Below, in pieces: positions 1 through 6,809 of a stretch of 7,356 bases of DNA. The translations under genes were made by a program, and so were the position numbers. Below the pieces are notes generated by a model. That model was not told where the DNA came from and did not search any database. It saw only the letters and a program-made list of their open reading frames with translations. Numbering within the stretch: position 1 is the first letter of the stretch; each line of letters opens with the position of its first letter. The stretch is from Candidatus Altimarinota bacterium (GTDB lineage: Bacteria > Patescibacteriota > Gracilibacteria > BD1-5 > UBA6164), in assembly GCA_027062145.1 (NCBI GenBank), contig JAMOTX010000044.1:1-7356 (forward strand), in the 5' to 3' direction.

Positions 1-64
1 ATAAAAAATAAAACTTAAAAAAAAAATAAACGATATTCAAAAAAAATATAAAAATAATAAAAAA

Positions 65-676
65 ATGTATCTTATATTTGAGGAAATTAAAAAAAATAAT
101 TATCTAATAAGTAATAAAACTGAATACACTAAACATTATCAAAAATTCAATATAAATATTAATAAAATAAAACAAGACTGGTTACTTTGGCATAATCAAG
201 CAAGATCATCACTATGAAGATCAAAATACAGCTATGATGATAGATTGAATTCAACTGCATTTGAATGGTCAAAAGAACAAGACTTTAAATGAAAAATGAC
301 TCATGAAAGAGTAAATTGAGATTGATATTATAATTATCCTAAAGTAGAAAAATGGTTTAATAAAAGAGGTGTTAAATGTAAAATTTCATGAGGAGCAACT
401 TCTAGTGAAAGTATCTGAAAATATTGATATTATTGTAAAGATAATGATTGTACTGATGAATTATCTAAATCACTAAAAGTAATTTTTGATATTTATATGT
501 CTGAAAAATGATTATGATATCCAGCAGATGCTCACTATAAATGAATAACTCTTCCTTCTCTAAATAAAATATGATTATGAATATATTTAAAAGAAAATTT
601 TAACGATACATATTTAGATTTTAAGTCTTATGACTATTATGTAACAACACATTACTGTACTAACTTTAAAAAATAA
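65..676 (+). CDS. CAP (SCP/PR-1-like) domain protein, 203 aa
   Basis: This reads through when TGA is glycine (12 of 14 Gly codons are TGA). It resembles a single CAP domain. Residues 43-72 (HNQAR, then YDDRLNSTAFEWSKEQ) match the opening 'HNxxR...L..aA..wa' helix. H80 (THERVN), E115 (TSSESIG), E147 (YMSEKG) and H157 (AHYKGI) are good candidates for the His-Glu-Glu-His cavity tetrad of the family. 'HYKGITLPSLNKIGLGI' (157-173) matches the CAP2 region 'H..ni..p.f..iGiG', and a C-terminal strand ends in THYC. Four cysteines (105, 124, 129, 198) could form disulfides. Bacterial CAP proteins are usually secreted, but no signal peptide is visible after this ATG. The frame is open upstream to a TAA at 2-4, but that stretch is Lys/Asn-rich with no hydrophobic core and no ATG. 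The next ATG, at 296, would cut the domain, so 65 is the best start. The stop overlaps the thioredoxin-like start (TAATG). The biochemical role is unknown. Confidence 0.72.
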
Positions 677-1035
677 TGATACAAGCTGAAAACAACTTAT
701 ATAATTCAACTAAAGAATTAAAAATATTAAATTTTTATTCTGATTGATGTCCTCCTTGTCATGCATTTATGCCTAATTTTATAGCTGCTGAAAAAACTTT
801 TTGAAAAGATTTTGATTTCATTTCAATAAATACATGATTAAATATGGAATTATCAACTAAATTCAGAGTAAGATGAACTCCTACAATAATTATTATGAAA
901 AATGAAGAAATTGTTTATAATAAAGCATGAGTTCCAAATTGATGAGAATTAAAAGAAATAATGAATAAATTAATTTGAGAAAAATCAACAGTAAAAAATG
1001 AAAATAAGAAAAAGTTTTTTTGATTATTTTGATAA
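676..1035 (+). CDS. Thioredoxin-like protein with a GCPPC active site, 119 aa
   Basis: This is a one-domain thioredoxin fold, probably a thiol-disulfide oxidoreductase. Visible features are the beta strand LKILNFYSD (15-23), the redox motif C25-P-P-C28 with H29 following, the central strand FDFISINTG (46-54), the cis-proline loop VRGTPT (P69), the strands IIIMKN and IVYNKAG, and a C-terminal helix. A lysine-rich tail (103-113) ends in FFGLFG. All ten glycines are TGA. The residue before the first cysteine, almost always Trp in thioredoxins, reads as Gly24 from TGA. There is no signal peptide or membrane anchor, so a cytoplasmic place is likely. The start overlaps the stop of the CAP gene, suggesting coupled translation and possibly a shared redox role with that cysteine-containing neighbour (inference). 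The length is close to that of ordinary thioredoxins (about 105-110 aa) plus the tail. Confidence 0.88.
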
Positions 1036-1048
1036 AAAAATTAATAAA

Positions 1049-1585
1049 ATGAAGATAGCTATTTGAACAAAATCTCCACCAAAAGTTGCCGCAATAGAAG
1101 AAGCAATTAAAACTTGCCCATATTTTAAATGAGAAAATATTGAAATATTTCCATTAAAAGTTAATTCAGATATTTCAGATATGCCTATTTCTATGGAAGA
1201 AAATATGACTGGTGCTAAAAATAGAGCCATAAATTCTAAAAAAGAAATTAATGCTGATTTTTATATATGAATGGAGTGATGAATGACTAAAATAGATTGA
1301 AAAGCATATTTATTTTGAGTAGTTTATATATTAGATAATAATTCAAAGTGACATTTTGGTTTTTCTAATTTAATGGAAGTTCCAGCTTATTTTGAAAATA
1401 AAATATATAACGAAAATCTAGAACTATGACCCGTTTTATCTGAAGCTACAAAAGAAGAAAATGCAAGTAAAAAATGATGAGCATTTGGTCATTGGAGTGA
1501 CGATATGCTAACAAGAAAAGATCAATTTATGTTTGCATTTCAAAGTGCAATACCACCATTTTTTAATAAATACTATAAAATATAA
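1049..1585 (+). CDS. yjjX: YjjX/DUF84-family inosine/xanthosine triphosphatase, 178 aa
   Basis: The family hydrolyses non-canonical purine nucleoside triphosphates (ITP, XTP) and so keeps deaminated bases out of RNA and DNA in the cytoplasm. The family pattern is followed throughout. It starts with MKIAIGTKSPPKVAAIEEA (1-19; phosphate-binding strand and helix). SDMPISMEENMTGAKNRA (43-60) matches the 'sgvs.QP.s.eET..GA.NRA' segment. YIGMEGGM (72-79) matches 'vGlEGGv'. Then come MEVPAYFENKI and LELGPV (124-129), and the C-terminal motif LTRKDQFMFAFQSAIPPFFN (154-173) matches 'lTR...y..A...A..pF.N'. Eleven of 14 glycines are TGA, including the G of GTK and both glycines of EGG, which makes this a strong witness for UGA = Gly. 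Full length compares with about 170-180 aa for the family. It starts 13 nt after the thioredoxin-like gene and its stop overlaps the CYTH start. Confidence 0.9.
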
Positions 1586-2172
1586 TGCAAATAGAACTAG
1601 AAAAAAAATATAATCTTAGCAAAGAAGATTATAAAATAATAAGAAATAATTTTGAGTTTATAAAAGAAGTAAATTTAAAAGATTATTATTTAGATAAAGA
1701 TTTAACTCTTTTAAAAAATAATCACTACTTAAGACTTAGAAACGGACAATATGAATTAAAAATAACTACTTTTAATCCTGAAACAAAAATGGTAAGTAGT
1801 GAAGAATATGATAATGAAGAAGAAATAAATAAAATATTAGAAAAATTTAATCTAAATATAGAAGATTGCTCTTGAGTAATATTTATAGATACAAAAAGAG
1901 AAAAATATAAGCATAATTACAAATGATACACTATAAATATAGATGTAGAAGAATATCAATATAGCAATAGATATGAACTAGAAATAGTTTACAATGAAGA
2001 AAAAAATGAAAACAGAGAAGAAAAAGAAAAAGAGTTAAATAATATTTTAGATGATTTTAGAAATGAATTTTGACTTACTGCAATATCTGATGAAAATTCA
2101 TCAAAATTTATAACTTGTGCTATGTATCAAAATATAGAATTATATGAAATTTTAACACAAAACACTATTTAA
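1585..2172 (+). CDS. CYTH-domain protein (ThTPase/tripolyphosphatase-like), 195 aa
   Basis: CYTH proteins are triphosphate tunnel metalloenzymes acting on thiamine triphosphate, inorganic triphosphate or ATP. The hallmark N-terminal ExExK is present as E4-L-E6-K-K8. It is followed by the tunnel strands: YYLDKD (34-39, the usual 'YyDT.d'), HYLRLRNG (47-54, with R50 and R52), YELKIT (56-61, with K59), KREKYK (104-109), TINIDVEEY (116-124) and YELEIV (130-135). The alternating Glu, Arg and Lys residues are those expected to line the tunnel. In-frame TGA codons give Gly97, Gly114 and one C-terminal Gly. Under the standard code the gene would stop at residue 96, in mid-domain. The exact substrate cannot be told from sequence. 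Its partnership with the YjjX-like gene, through a TAATG overlap, suggests triphosphate clean-up. It ends eight bases before the promoter of the next unit, with no separate terminator. Confidence 0.86.
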
Positions 2173-2179
2173 AATAAAT

Positions 2180-2210
2180 TTGCAAAAAAATACATTATTC
2201 ATATTATAAA
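2180..2210 (+). promoter_or_regulatory. Probable sigma-70-type promoter for the T-box leader
   Basis: TTGCAA (2180-2185) resembles a -35 box. TATTAT (2202-2207), overlapping TATAAA (2205-2210), resembles a -10 box, with a 16-nt spacer to the first. Transcription would begin at about 2214-2218, just before the first leader hairpin. The local base composition makes TA-rich boxes common by chance, so support comes mainly from position: right after the CYTH stop and right before a structured leader. Confidence 0.5.
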
Positions 2211-2214
2211 ACTA

Positions 2215-2388
2215 CACTAAAAGCGTTTGAGTGACTATCAATCACAAGCTTCGAGGAAGAACAGATTTTATATCTTATTAGAACCTCAACAATAAATTAA
2301 GTACAGCTTTAGGTGGTAACTTCCCTATTTTTCTAAAAGGGACCGAAAGCATAAAAATATAAATATTTTTATGCTTTTTTATTTTTTT
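2215..2388 (+). ncRNA. Candidate minimal T-box riboswitch leader (probably tRNA-Ile sensing)
   Basis: The region folds by eye into T-box architecture. A short Stem I (AAGC 2221-2224 with GCTT 2248-2251; GTGA 2231-2234 with TCAC 2242-2245) has a 7-nt loop, CTATCAA, containing AUC at 2237-2239 followed by a purine. A second hairpin pairs GAGG 2253-2256 with CCTC 2284-2287 and AGAT with ATCT inside. The antiterminator pairs GCTTTAGG (2306-2313) with CCGAAAGC (2343-2350), with one A/G mismatch. It has a 7-nt bulge, TGGTAAC (2314-2320), as in the T-box UGGNACC, and an upper helix TCCCT/AGGGA (2322-2326/2338-2342). Bulge UGGU complements a tRNA 3' end ACCA, and Ile tRNA has discriminator A. The 3' arm of the antiterminator is reused in the terminator, so the two are mutually exclusive. 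The leader lies upstream of a cluster ending in ileS. The AG bulge and large distal loops of classical Stem I are absent. The specifier assignment is inference. Confidence 0.72.
2346..2388 (+). terminator. Intrinsic terminator of the T-box leader
   Basis: A perfect 14-bp stem (2346-2359 with 2364-2377; AAAGCATAAAAATA against TATTTTTATGCTTT) closes a TAAA loop. It is followed by a T tract interrupted by one A (2375-2388). Its 5' arm shares AAAGC with the antiterminator, so it would form only when the antiterminator does not. The next gene starts 12 nt after the T tract. Confidence 0.85.
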
Positions 2389-2399
2389 AAAATTAAAAT

Positions 2400-2630
2400 A
2401 TGAATAAAAAGAAAATACACTTTATTAATATGTTAGTTCTAATCTTACTAATATTATGATTTATATGAACTACTATAGTTAGTTTATATTTTACAACTCC
2501 ATGAGATAATTGAGATGTATGAGTTTGATATCTTGCATGATTATTTTTTATTTTTGCATGATTTTGGGTTTTTATGAAATTTTGAGAATTTTTGGTAGAG
2601 CATAATAGTGATAATAATTGTAAAAAATAA
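2400..2630 (+). CDS. Small two-helix membrane protein of unknown function, 76 aa
   Basis: I do not recognise the family. The protein has a basic N-terminus (MNKKK). A first hydrophobic helix covers about residues 8-31 (FINMLVLILLILGFIGTTIVSLYF), and a short glycine-rich loop, TTPGDNGDVGVG (32-43), follows. A second helix covers about 44-61 (YLAGLFFIFAGFWVFMKF), and the tail is short and polar. With a positive N-terminus, both ends probably face the cytoplasm. All nine glycines are TGA. It is the first gene after the candidate T-box terminator, so its expression would be the most directly controlled. It lies two bases before the ASCH-like gene. There is no Shine-Dalgarno before the ATG, only A/T-rich sequence. 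Small proteins like this are rarely recognisable from sequence alone. Confidence 0.75.
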
Positions 2631-2632
2631 AA

Positions 2633-2929
2633 ATGAAAGATAAAAAAATACTACTTCTTAGAATCTGTGCTCCATGATTTAAAGATATGATAGAATGAAA
2701 AACTAAATGGAGATACAGAGAAGTTAAACCCTACTGGGAAACAAGACTTCTAGAAAAAGATTGAACTCCTAAAATATTTGATGAAGTACATATTAAAAAT
2801 TGATACAAAGAAACTTCTCCAATGGTAATAATGGAATTCAAATGAAATCATTGAATATTTGAACACGAATGAAAACCACATTTCAAACTAGAACTATGAA
2901 AAATTTTAGAAATTAAAAATGTAGAATAA
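2633..2929 (+). CDS. ASCH-like domain protein, 98 aa
   Basis: The sequence resembles the ASCH/PUA-like fold: an opening beta strand KKILLLRICAPGF (4-16), then the conserved-looking 'I.EGKTKWRYR' (20-29, compare 'i..GkKt.e.R' in ASCH proteins). KPYWETRLL, FDEVHIKNGY (49-58), MVIMEFKG (64-71) and a final LELGKILEI strand (86-94) follow. ASCH domains are small beta-barrels that bind RNA or nucleosides; some act as N4-acetylcytidine amidohydrolases. The match is by pattern only and no enzyme activity should be assumed. All eight glycines are TGA. It lies 2 nt after the membrane-protein gene and overlaps the next gene (TAATG), so it is part of the ileS-containing transcription unit. Confidence 0.6.
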
Positions 2930-3183
2930 TGAAAGTTAATAAAAAAAAATTATATAACGATTATATCTCAAAACTTGAAAAAGAATTAATCGAAGAAAAT
3001 ATAGAATGAATTAATTTTATTCTAGAATACATGTACACTATTCAACTTACTGAAGAAGAAAGAATAGAAATAGATGATATATTACAAGAAGCTACTCTTT
3101 ATGTAGAATTTAAAGATGATGAATATAAAGATGAAGCATTAATTCAAATAAATGAATTAAAAGAAGAAATAAATATTAAATAA
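2929..3183 (+). CDS. Small acidic helical protein of unknown function, 84 aa
   Basis: This gene is not recognised. It is rich in Glu, Lys, Ile and Asp and looks all-helical: an N-terminal lysine cluster (KVNKKK), a helix ISKLEKELIEENIEGINFILEYMYTIQ (about 13-39), an acidic helix starting TEEERIEIDDILQEA (41-55), and a C-terminal helix after FKDDEYKD. There are no cysteines, signal peptide or membrane segment. Its single glycine (Gly27) is TGA. The start codon overlaps the stop of the ASCH-like gene, and ileS follows 13 nt after its stop, so it probably shares their mRNA. The acidic helical make-up could suit a small binding partner or antitoxin-like protein, but nothing specific supports that. 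Confidence 0.68.
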
Positions 3184-3196
3184 TTAACAACCCACT

Positions 3197-6100
3197 ATGA
3201 ACTTCGAAAAAGTAAACCCAAAACAAAGCTTCCCTAAGTTGGAAGAAAACATACTAGATTTCTGGTCTAAAGAAAAAATCTTTGAACAATCTATAGAAAA
3301 TAGAAAAGACGCTGAAGAATTTAATTTTTATGATGGTCCTCCATTTGCAACTGGTACTCCCCATTATGGTCATATCCTTGCTGGTACTATCAAAGATGTA
3401 ATACCTAGATACCAAACTATGAACTGAAAAAGAGTTGATAGAGTTTTTGGTTGGGATTGTCACGGACTACCTATTGAAAATATTGTTGAAAAACAAATGG
3501 AAGTTGGTGGTAGAGAAGGTATTATGAAAATGTGAGTTCATAATTTTAATGAAAGTTGTAGAGCTAATGTTGCTACTTATACTGATGAATGGAAAAAAAC
3601 TGTAAATAGAATGGGGAGATGGGTAGATATGGAAAATGCATATCATACTATGGATACTGATTTTATGGAAACTGTTTGGTGGGTATATAAAGAATTATAT
3701 GATAAAGGTTTAATTTATGAAGGTCATAGAGTTGTTCCATATTGTCCTAGATGTACTACTCCACTTTCAAATTTTGAAGTAAATCAAGGCTATAAAGATA
3801 AACAAGATAAAACTCTTACTGTTAAATTTAAAGTAGTTTGAAACGAAAGTAAATATATCCTAGCTTGGACTACTACTCCTTGGACACTTATGGCTAATAT
3901 TGGTTTAGCTGTTTGAGTTGATATAAATTATTCAGAAATAAAAGACACAAAAACTGGTGATACATATGTGCTTGCAACTGATAGATTAAAAGATTATTAC
4001 AAAATAGATAAAGAAGGTAATTCTGAAGATTTTACACTTATTAGAGAATATAAAGGAGCTTGTTTAGAATGAATTAAATACGAACCTGTATTTGATGATT
4101 TCAAAATACAGCTTGAAGATATGTGAGAAGATCTTTGAAATGATGTAAAACTTTGAGAAAATTCTTATTCTGTTGTAATAGGTCATCATGTAACTACTGA
4201 ATCTGGTACTTGAATTGTACATATTGCACCTGCTTATGGTGAAGATGACTTCATTATAGGTAATGAAAATAAACTTGGTTTTGTGAGTCATATAGATGAT
4301 TCTGGTAAAACTTGTAATACTCTAAATGATAATTGAAAATATGTTTTTGATTATAATGATGAAGTAATTACTACATTAAAAGATAGATGAGATATAGTTA
4401 AAATTTCTACTATTGACCATAGTTATCCACATTGCTGGAGATGCGATACTCCTTTAATATATAGAGGTATATCTGCTTGGTATGTTGCTGTTGAAAAAAT
4501 CAGAGACAAAATGGTTGATAATAATCAAGAAATTAACTGGACTCCAGATGTAATAAAAAATGGTAGATTTGGTAAATGGGTTGAAGGTGCTAGAGATTGG
4601 AATATTTCAAGAAATAGATATTGGGGATCTGCTATTCCAGTTTGGCAAAGTGAAGATAAATCAAGTGAAATTTGTATAGGTTCTGTAAAAGAAATGTATG
4701 AATTAAATAAGGAATATGGTCAAATTGAAGAAAAAAATTGAGAATATTTTTATACTAAAACATGAGAAATAGTAGATATTCATAAACATTTTGTTGATGA
4801 AATATTTCTAAAAGATCCTAAAACTGGTGAAAAATTAACTAGAATACCAGAAGTACTAGACTGTTGGTTTGAATCATGAGCTATGCCTTATGCATCAAAA
4901 CACTACCCTTTTGAAAATAAAGAAAGCTTTAAATTCCCTGCTGATTTTATAGCTGAATGACTTGATCAAACTAGAGGGTGGTTCTATACCTTACTTATTC
5001 TTGGTACTGCTTTATTTGATAAGGCTCCAATGAAAAATGTTATAGTAAATGGTATCGTTCTAGCTGAAGATGGTAAAAAAATGAGTAAATCATTAAAAAA
5101 TTATCCAGATCCTGCTATTGTATTTAATAAATATGGTGCAGATGCAATGAGATTTTACTTAATGAATTCTCCTGTAGTTGAAGCTCAAGATTTCAGATTT
5201 GCTGAAGATTGAGTTAATGAAGTAGTTAAAAAAGTAATTCTTCCTTTATGGAATACTTATTATTTCTTTACTACATATGCAAATATTGATAACTTCAAAC
5301 CAACAGGAAGTAAAACAAGAAATAATAATCTAGATAAATGGTTAATTTCTGAATTAAATGAATTAACAAAAGAAGTAAGTACAGGTTTTGATGAATATAA
5401 ATTAAACAATGCAACTAAACCTATCGTTAAATTTATGGATAACCTTACTAACTGGTATATTAGAAGATCAAGAAAAAGATTTTGGAAATCTGAAAATGAT
5501 GGTGATAAACTAGAAGCATATGAGACTTTATATACAACATTAGTTGAGCTTACAAAGATAATAGCTCCATTTATGCCGTTTATATCAGAACATATGTATA
5601 AAGAATTAACTGGTAATAAATCAGTTCATTTAGAAGACTTCCCTAAATATGATTCTAGTTTAATAGATGAAAAATTAAATTCTGATACAGATATGGTTCA
5701 AAAAGTAATTACTTTAGGTTTAGCATGGAGAGCAAATCAAAAAATCAGAGTAAGACAACCTCTTAAATCTATTACAATTACAGATACTTTAGATGATTAT
5801 AATATTGAAATTATCAAAGAAGAATTAAATGTAAAAGAAGTATTAGTTGTTGATTGAAATACACTTGCTAAACAAATCTGTAAACCAAATGGTAGAGCAA
5901 TTTGACCAAAATTTGGAAAAGATGTTAAGTTTATAATGTGAGAAGCGAAATCTGGTAATTTTGAAATATTAGACAATTGAAATGCTAAAGTTTGAGATTT
6001 TGAACTTGAAGCCTGAGATTTTGAATTAGTATTTGAATCAGGTGATGCAGGAGCATTAATTGAAGCTGGTTTCTGAATGGTTATTGCAATGGATAACAAT

Positions 6101-6358
6101 ATAACTGATGAACTTAAAATAGAATGATATGCAAGAGACTTAGTTAGACAAATACAAGAAGCTAGAAAAGAAGCTGATTATCAAGTTGATGATAGAATAG
6201 AAGTTTCTATGACTAATATGGATGAAGTATTAGCTGTTTTTAAAGAATATATTCAAACTGAAACTTTATCTACTATTATAGAGTCTATAGATAGTTCTGA
6301 TATCAATAAAGAAATTGAAATTGGTGAAATTAAAGTTAATTTTACATTAAAGAGATAA
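3197..6358 (+). CDS. ileS: Isoleucyl-tRNA synthetase, type 2 (eukaryote-like), 1053 aa
   Basis: The enzyme charges tRNA-Ile with isoleucine at the cost of ATP and edits mischarged valine. It is a class I Rossmann-fold synthetase. The HIGH signature is HYGH (56-59) within YDGPPFATGTPHYGHILAG, then FGWDCHGLPIE. The CP1 editing domain shows WTTTPWTL (224-231) and IVHIAPAYGEDDF (D350, D351). Cys pairs at C183/C186 (YCPRC) and C413/C416 (HCWRC) look zinc-binding. The catalytic half resumes with ARDWNISRNRYWG, DQTRGWFY (590-597) and KMSKS (628-632). An all-helical anticodon-binding domain and a long C-terminal extension complete it. The length (about 1050 rather than about 930 aa) and PHYGH wording mark the eukaryote/archaea-like IleS2 type, which is typically mupirocin-tolerant. 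About 24 of some 72 glycines are TGA, far fewer than in neighbours. There is no Shine-Dalgarno at the ATG; the DFW and GPP blocks sit at the expected distance from it. The candidate T-box upstream probably controls it. Confidence 0.97.
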
Positions 6359-6374
6359 TAATTATTATCTCTTT
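6349..6374. repeat. Perfect 26-nt inverted repeat spanning the ileS stop
   Basis: AAAGAGATAAT (6349-6359) pairs with ATTATCTCTTT (6364-6374) across AATT; the whole 26 nt is its own reverse complement. It starts in the last three ileS codons and includes the TAA. Only TTT then CC follows, not a U tract, so it is a weak intrinsic terminator at best. It may be a 3'-end stem that stabilises the ileS mRNA or a protein-binding palindrome. Confidence 0.6.
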
Positions 6375-6399
6375 CCAAATTACTTAATGAAAAATAAAA

Positions 6400-6732
6400 A
6401 TGACTAGACAAGAAATCCAATTTTGAGATGAAGAATGAGCATACGTTGAAAGTTTTTGAAACTGAATAGGTAAAAAAAATTCTACATTAAAAGAAAATAA
6501 TGAAATAGATTATTTAGGACATATTAAAGCTTGAATTGAAGTTTTAAGTAAAAAAGAAGACTTAACTGAATCTATATCATTAAGAGCAATGCAAATTATT
6601 ACTGATTATAATTTAGAAAACGTTGAAATTGATAATGTTTGAATAGGATATTTTCAAAATAAAACTAAAGAAAAAATATTAAATATGATTGAAATAGTTT
6701 TAATAAATTATCAACATAATATAAAAAAATAG
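6400..6732 (+). CDS. Hypothetical protein, 110 aa
   Basis: I do not recognise this family. The N-terminus is glycine- and acid-rich (FGDEEGAYVESFGNGIGKK, 8-26). A mostly helical body follows: IDYLGHIKAGIEVLSKKEDLTESISLRAMQIITDYN, a short segment IDNVGIGYF, and a C-terminal helix KEKILNMIEIVLINYQHNIKK. There is no signal peptide, no membrane span and no cysteine. Six of nine glycines are TGA. It begins 25 nt after the palindrome at the ileS end and is the only gene here that ends with TAG. That stop lies inside the 5' arm of the intrinsic terminator. An ATG at 6387 in another frame reaches a stop after six codons, so 6400 is the start. Whether it is read from the ileS message or from its own promoter is unclear. 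Confidence 0.72.
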
Positions 6733-6755
6733 TGAATAAAATCACTATTTTTTTT
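6723..6755 (+). terminator. Intrinsic terminator after the hypothetical gene
   Basis: A 13-bp stem (6723-6735 with 6742-6754) has a TAGTGA/TCACTA core flanked by an A run and a T run. It closes a 6-nt loop and ends in eight Ts (6748-6755). The A-run/T-run symmetry could also work on the minus strand. The TAG stop of the preceding gene is inside the stem. Confidence 0.85.
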
Positions 6756-6781
6756 GATTAAATCTATTTTTAATATATATT

Positions 6782-6787
6782 TATAAT
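6782..6787 (+). promoter_or_regulatory. Probable -10 box for the HAD gene
   Basis: TATAAT, identical to the consensus, lies 22 nt before the ATG at 6810 and downstream of a terminator, where a new promoter is expected. No convincing -35 box sits 16-18 nt upstream; TTGATT at 6754-6759 is too far. TA-rich background weakens the call. Confidence 0.4.
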
Positions 6788-6809
6788 AATAAATAATTAC
6801 TTATCAAGT

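Noticed and set aside
2..64. N-terminal extension of the CAP gene
   Set aside because: The frame is open from 5, but it is Lys/Asn-rich with no ATG and no hydrophobic segment, so it looks like an untranslated leader.
745..747. TGA before CPPC as a selenocysteine codon
   Set aside because: TGA is used at high frequency for Gly in every gene; no SECIS-like hairpin is evident and selenocysteine would replace a Cys, both of which are present.
1024..1230. Minus-strand open frame opposite the start of the YjjX-like gene
   Set aside because: It overlaps a gene with strong family motifs on the other strand and has no recognisable content.
2221..2290. A tRNA gene in the intergenic region, suggested by small hairpins and a TTCGA
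   Set aside because: No cloverleaf, no 7-bp acceptor stem and no GGTTC...GAACC T arm can be formed; the parts fit a T-box leader better.
2173..2399. Other structured RNAs (RNase P RNA, SRP RNA, tmRNA, 6S RNA)
   Set aside because: The conserved cores of these RNAs are not seen, the length does not suit RNase P RNA or tmRNA, and the antiterminator/terminator switch indicates an attenuator.
3254..3463. Minus-strand open frame opposite the ileS N-terminus
   Set aside because: It lies opposite the HYGH block of ileS and is only the complement of conserved coding sequence.
4064..4291. Minus-strand open frame opposite the ileS editing domain
   Set aside because: It is opposite conserved IleRS sequence and resembles no family.
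5797..6099. Minus-strand 100-codon open frame opposite the ileS C-terminus
   Set aside because: It is Ser/Asn-rich because TGA-rich coding sequence reads as TCA on the other strand; it has no start context or motif.
3197..6358. ileS as a decayed pseudogene with many in-frame stops
   Set aside because: All the interruptions are TGA, many at glycine positions; no frameshift is seen and all motifs are in register. It is intact under code 25.
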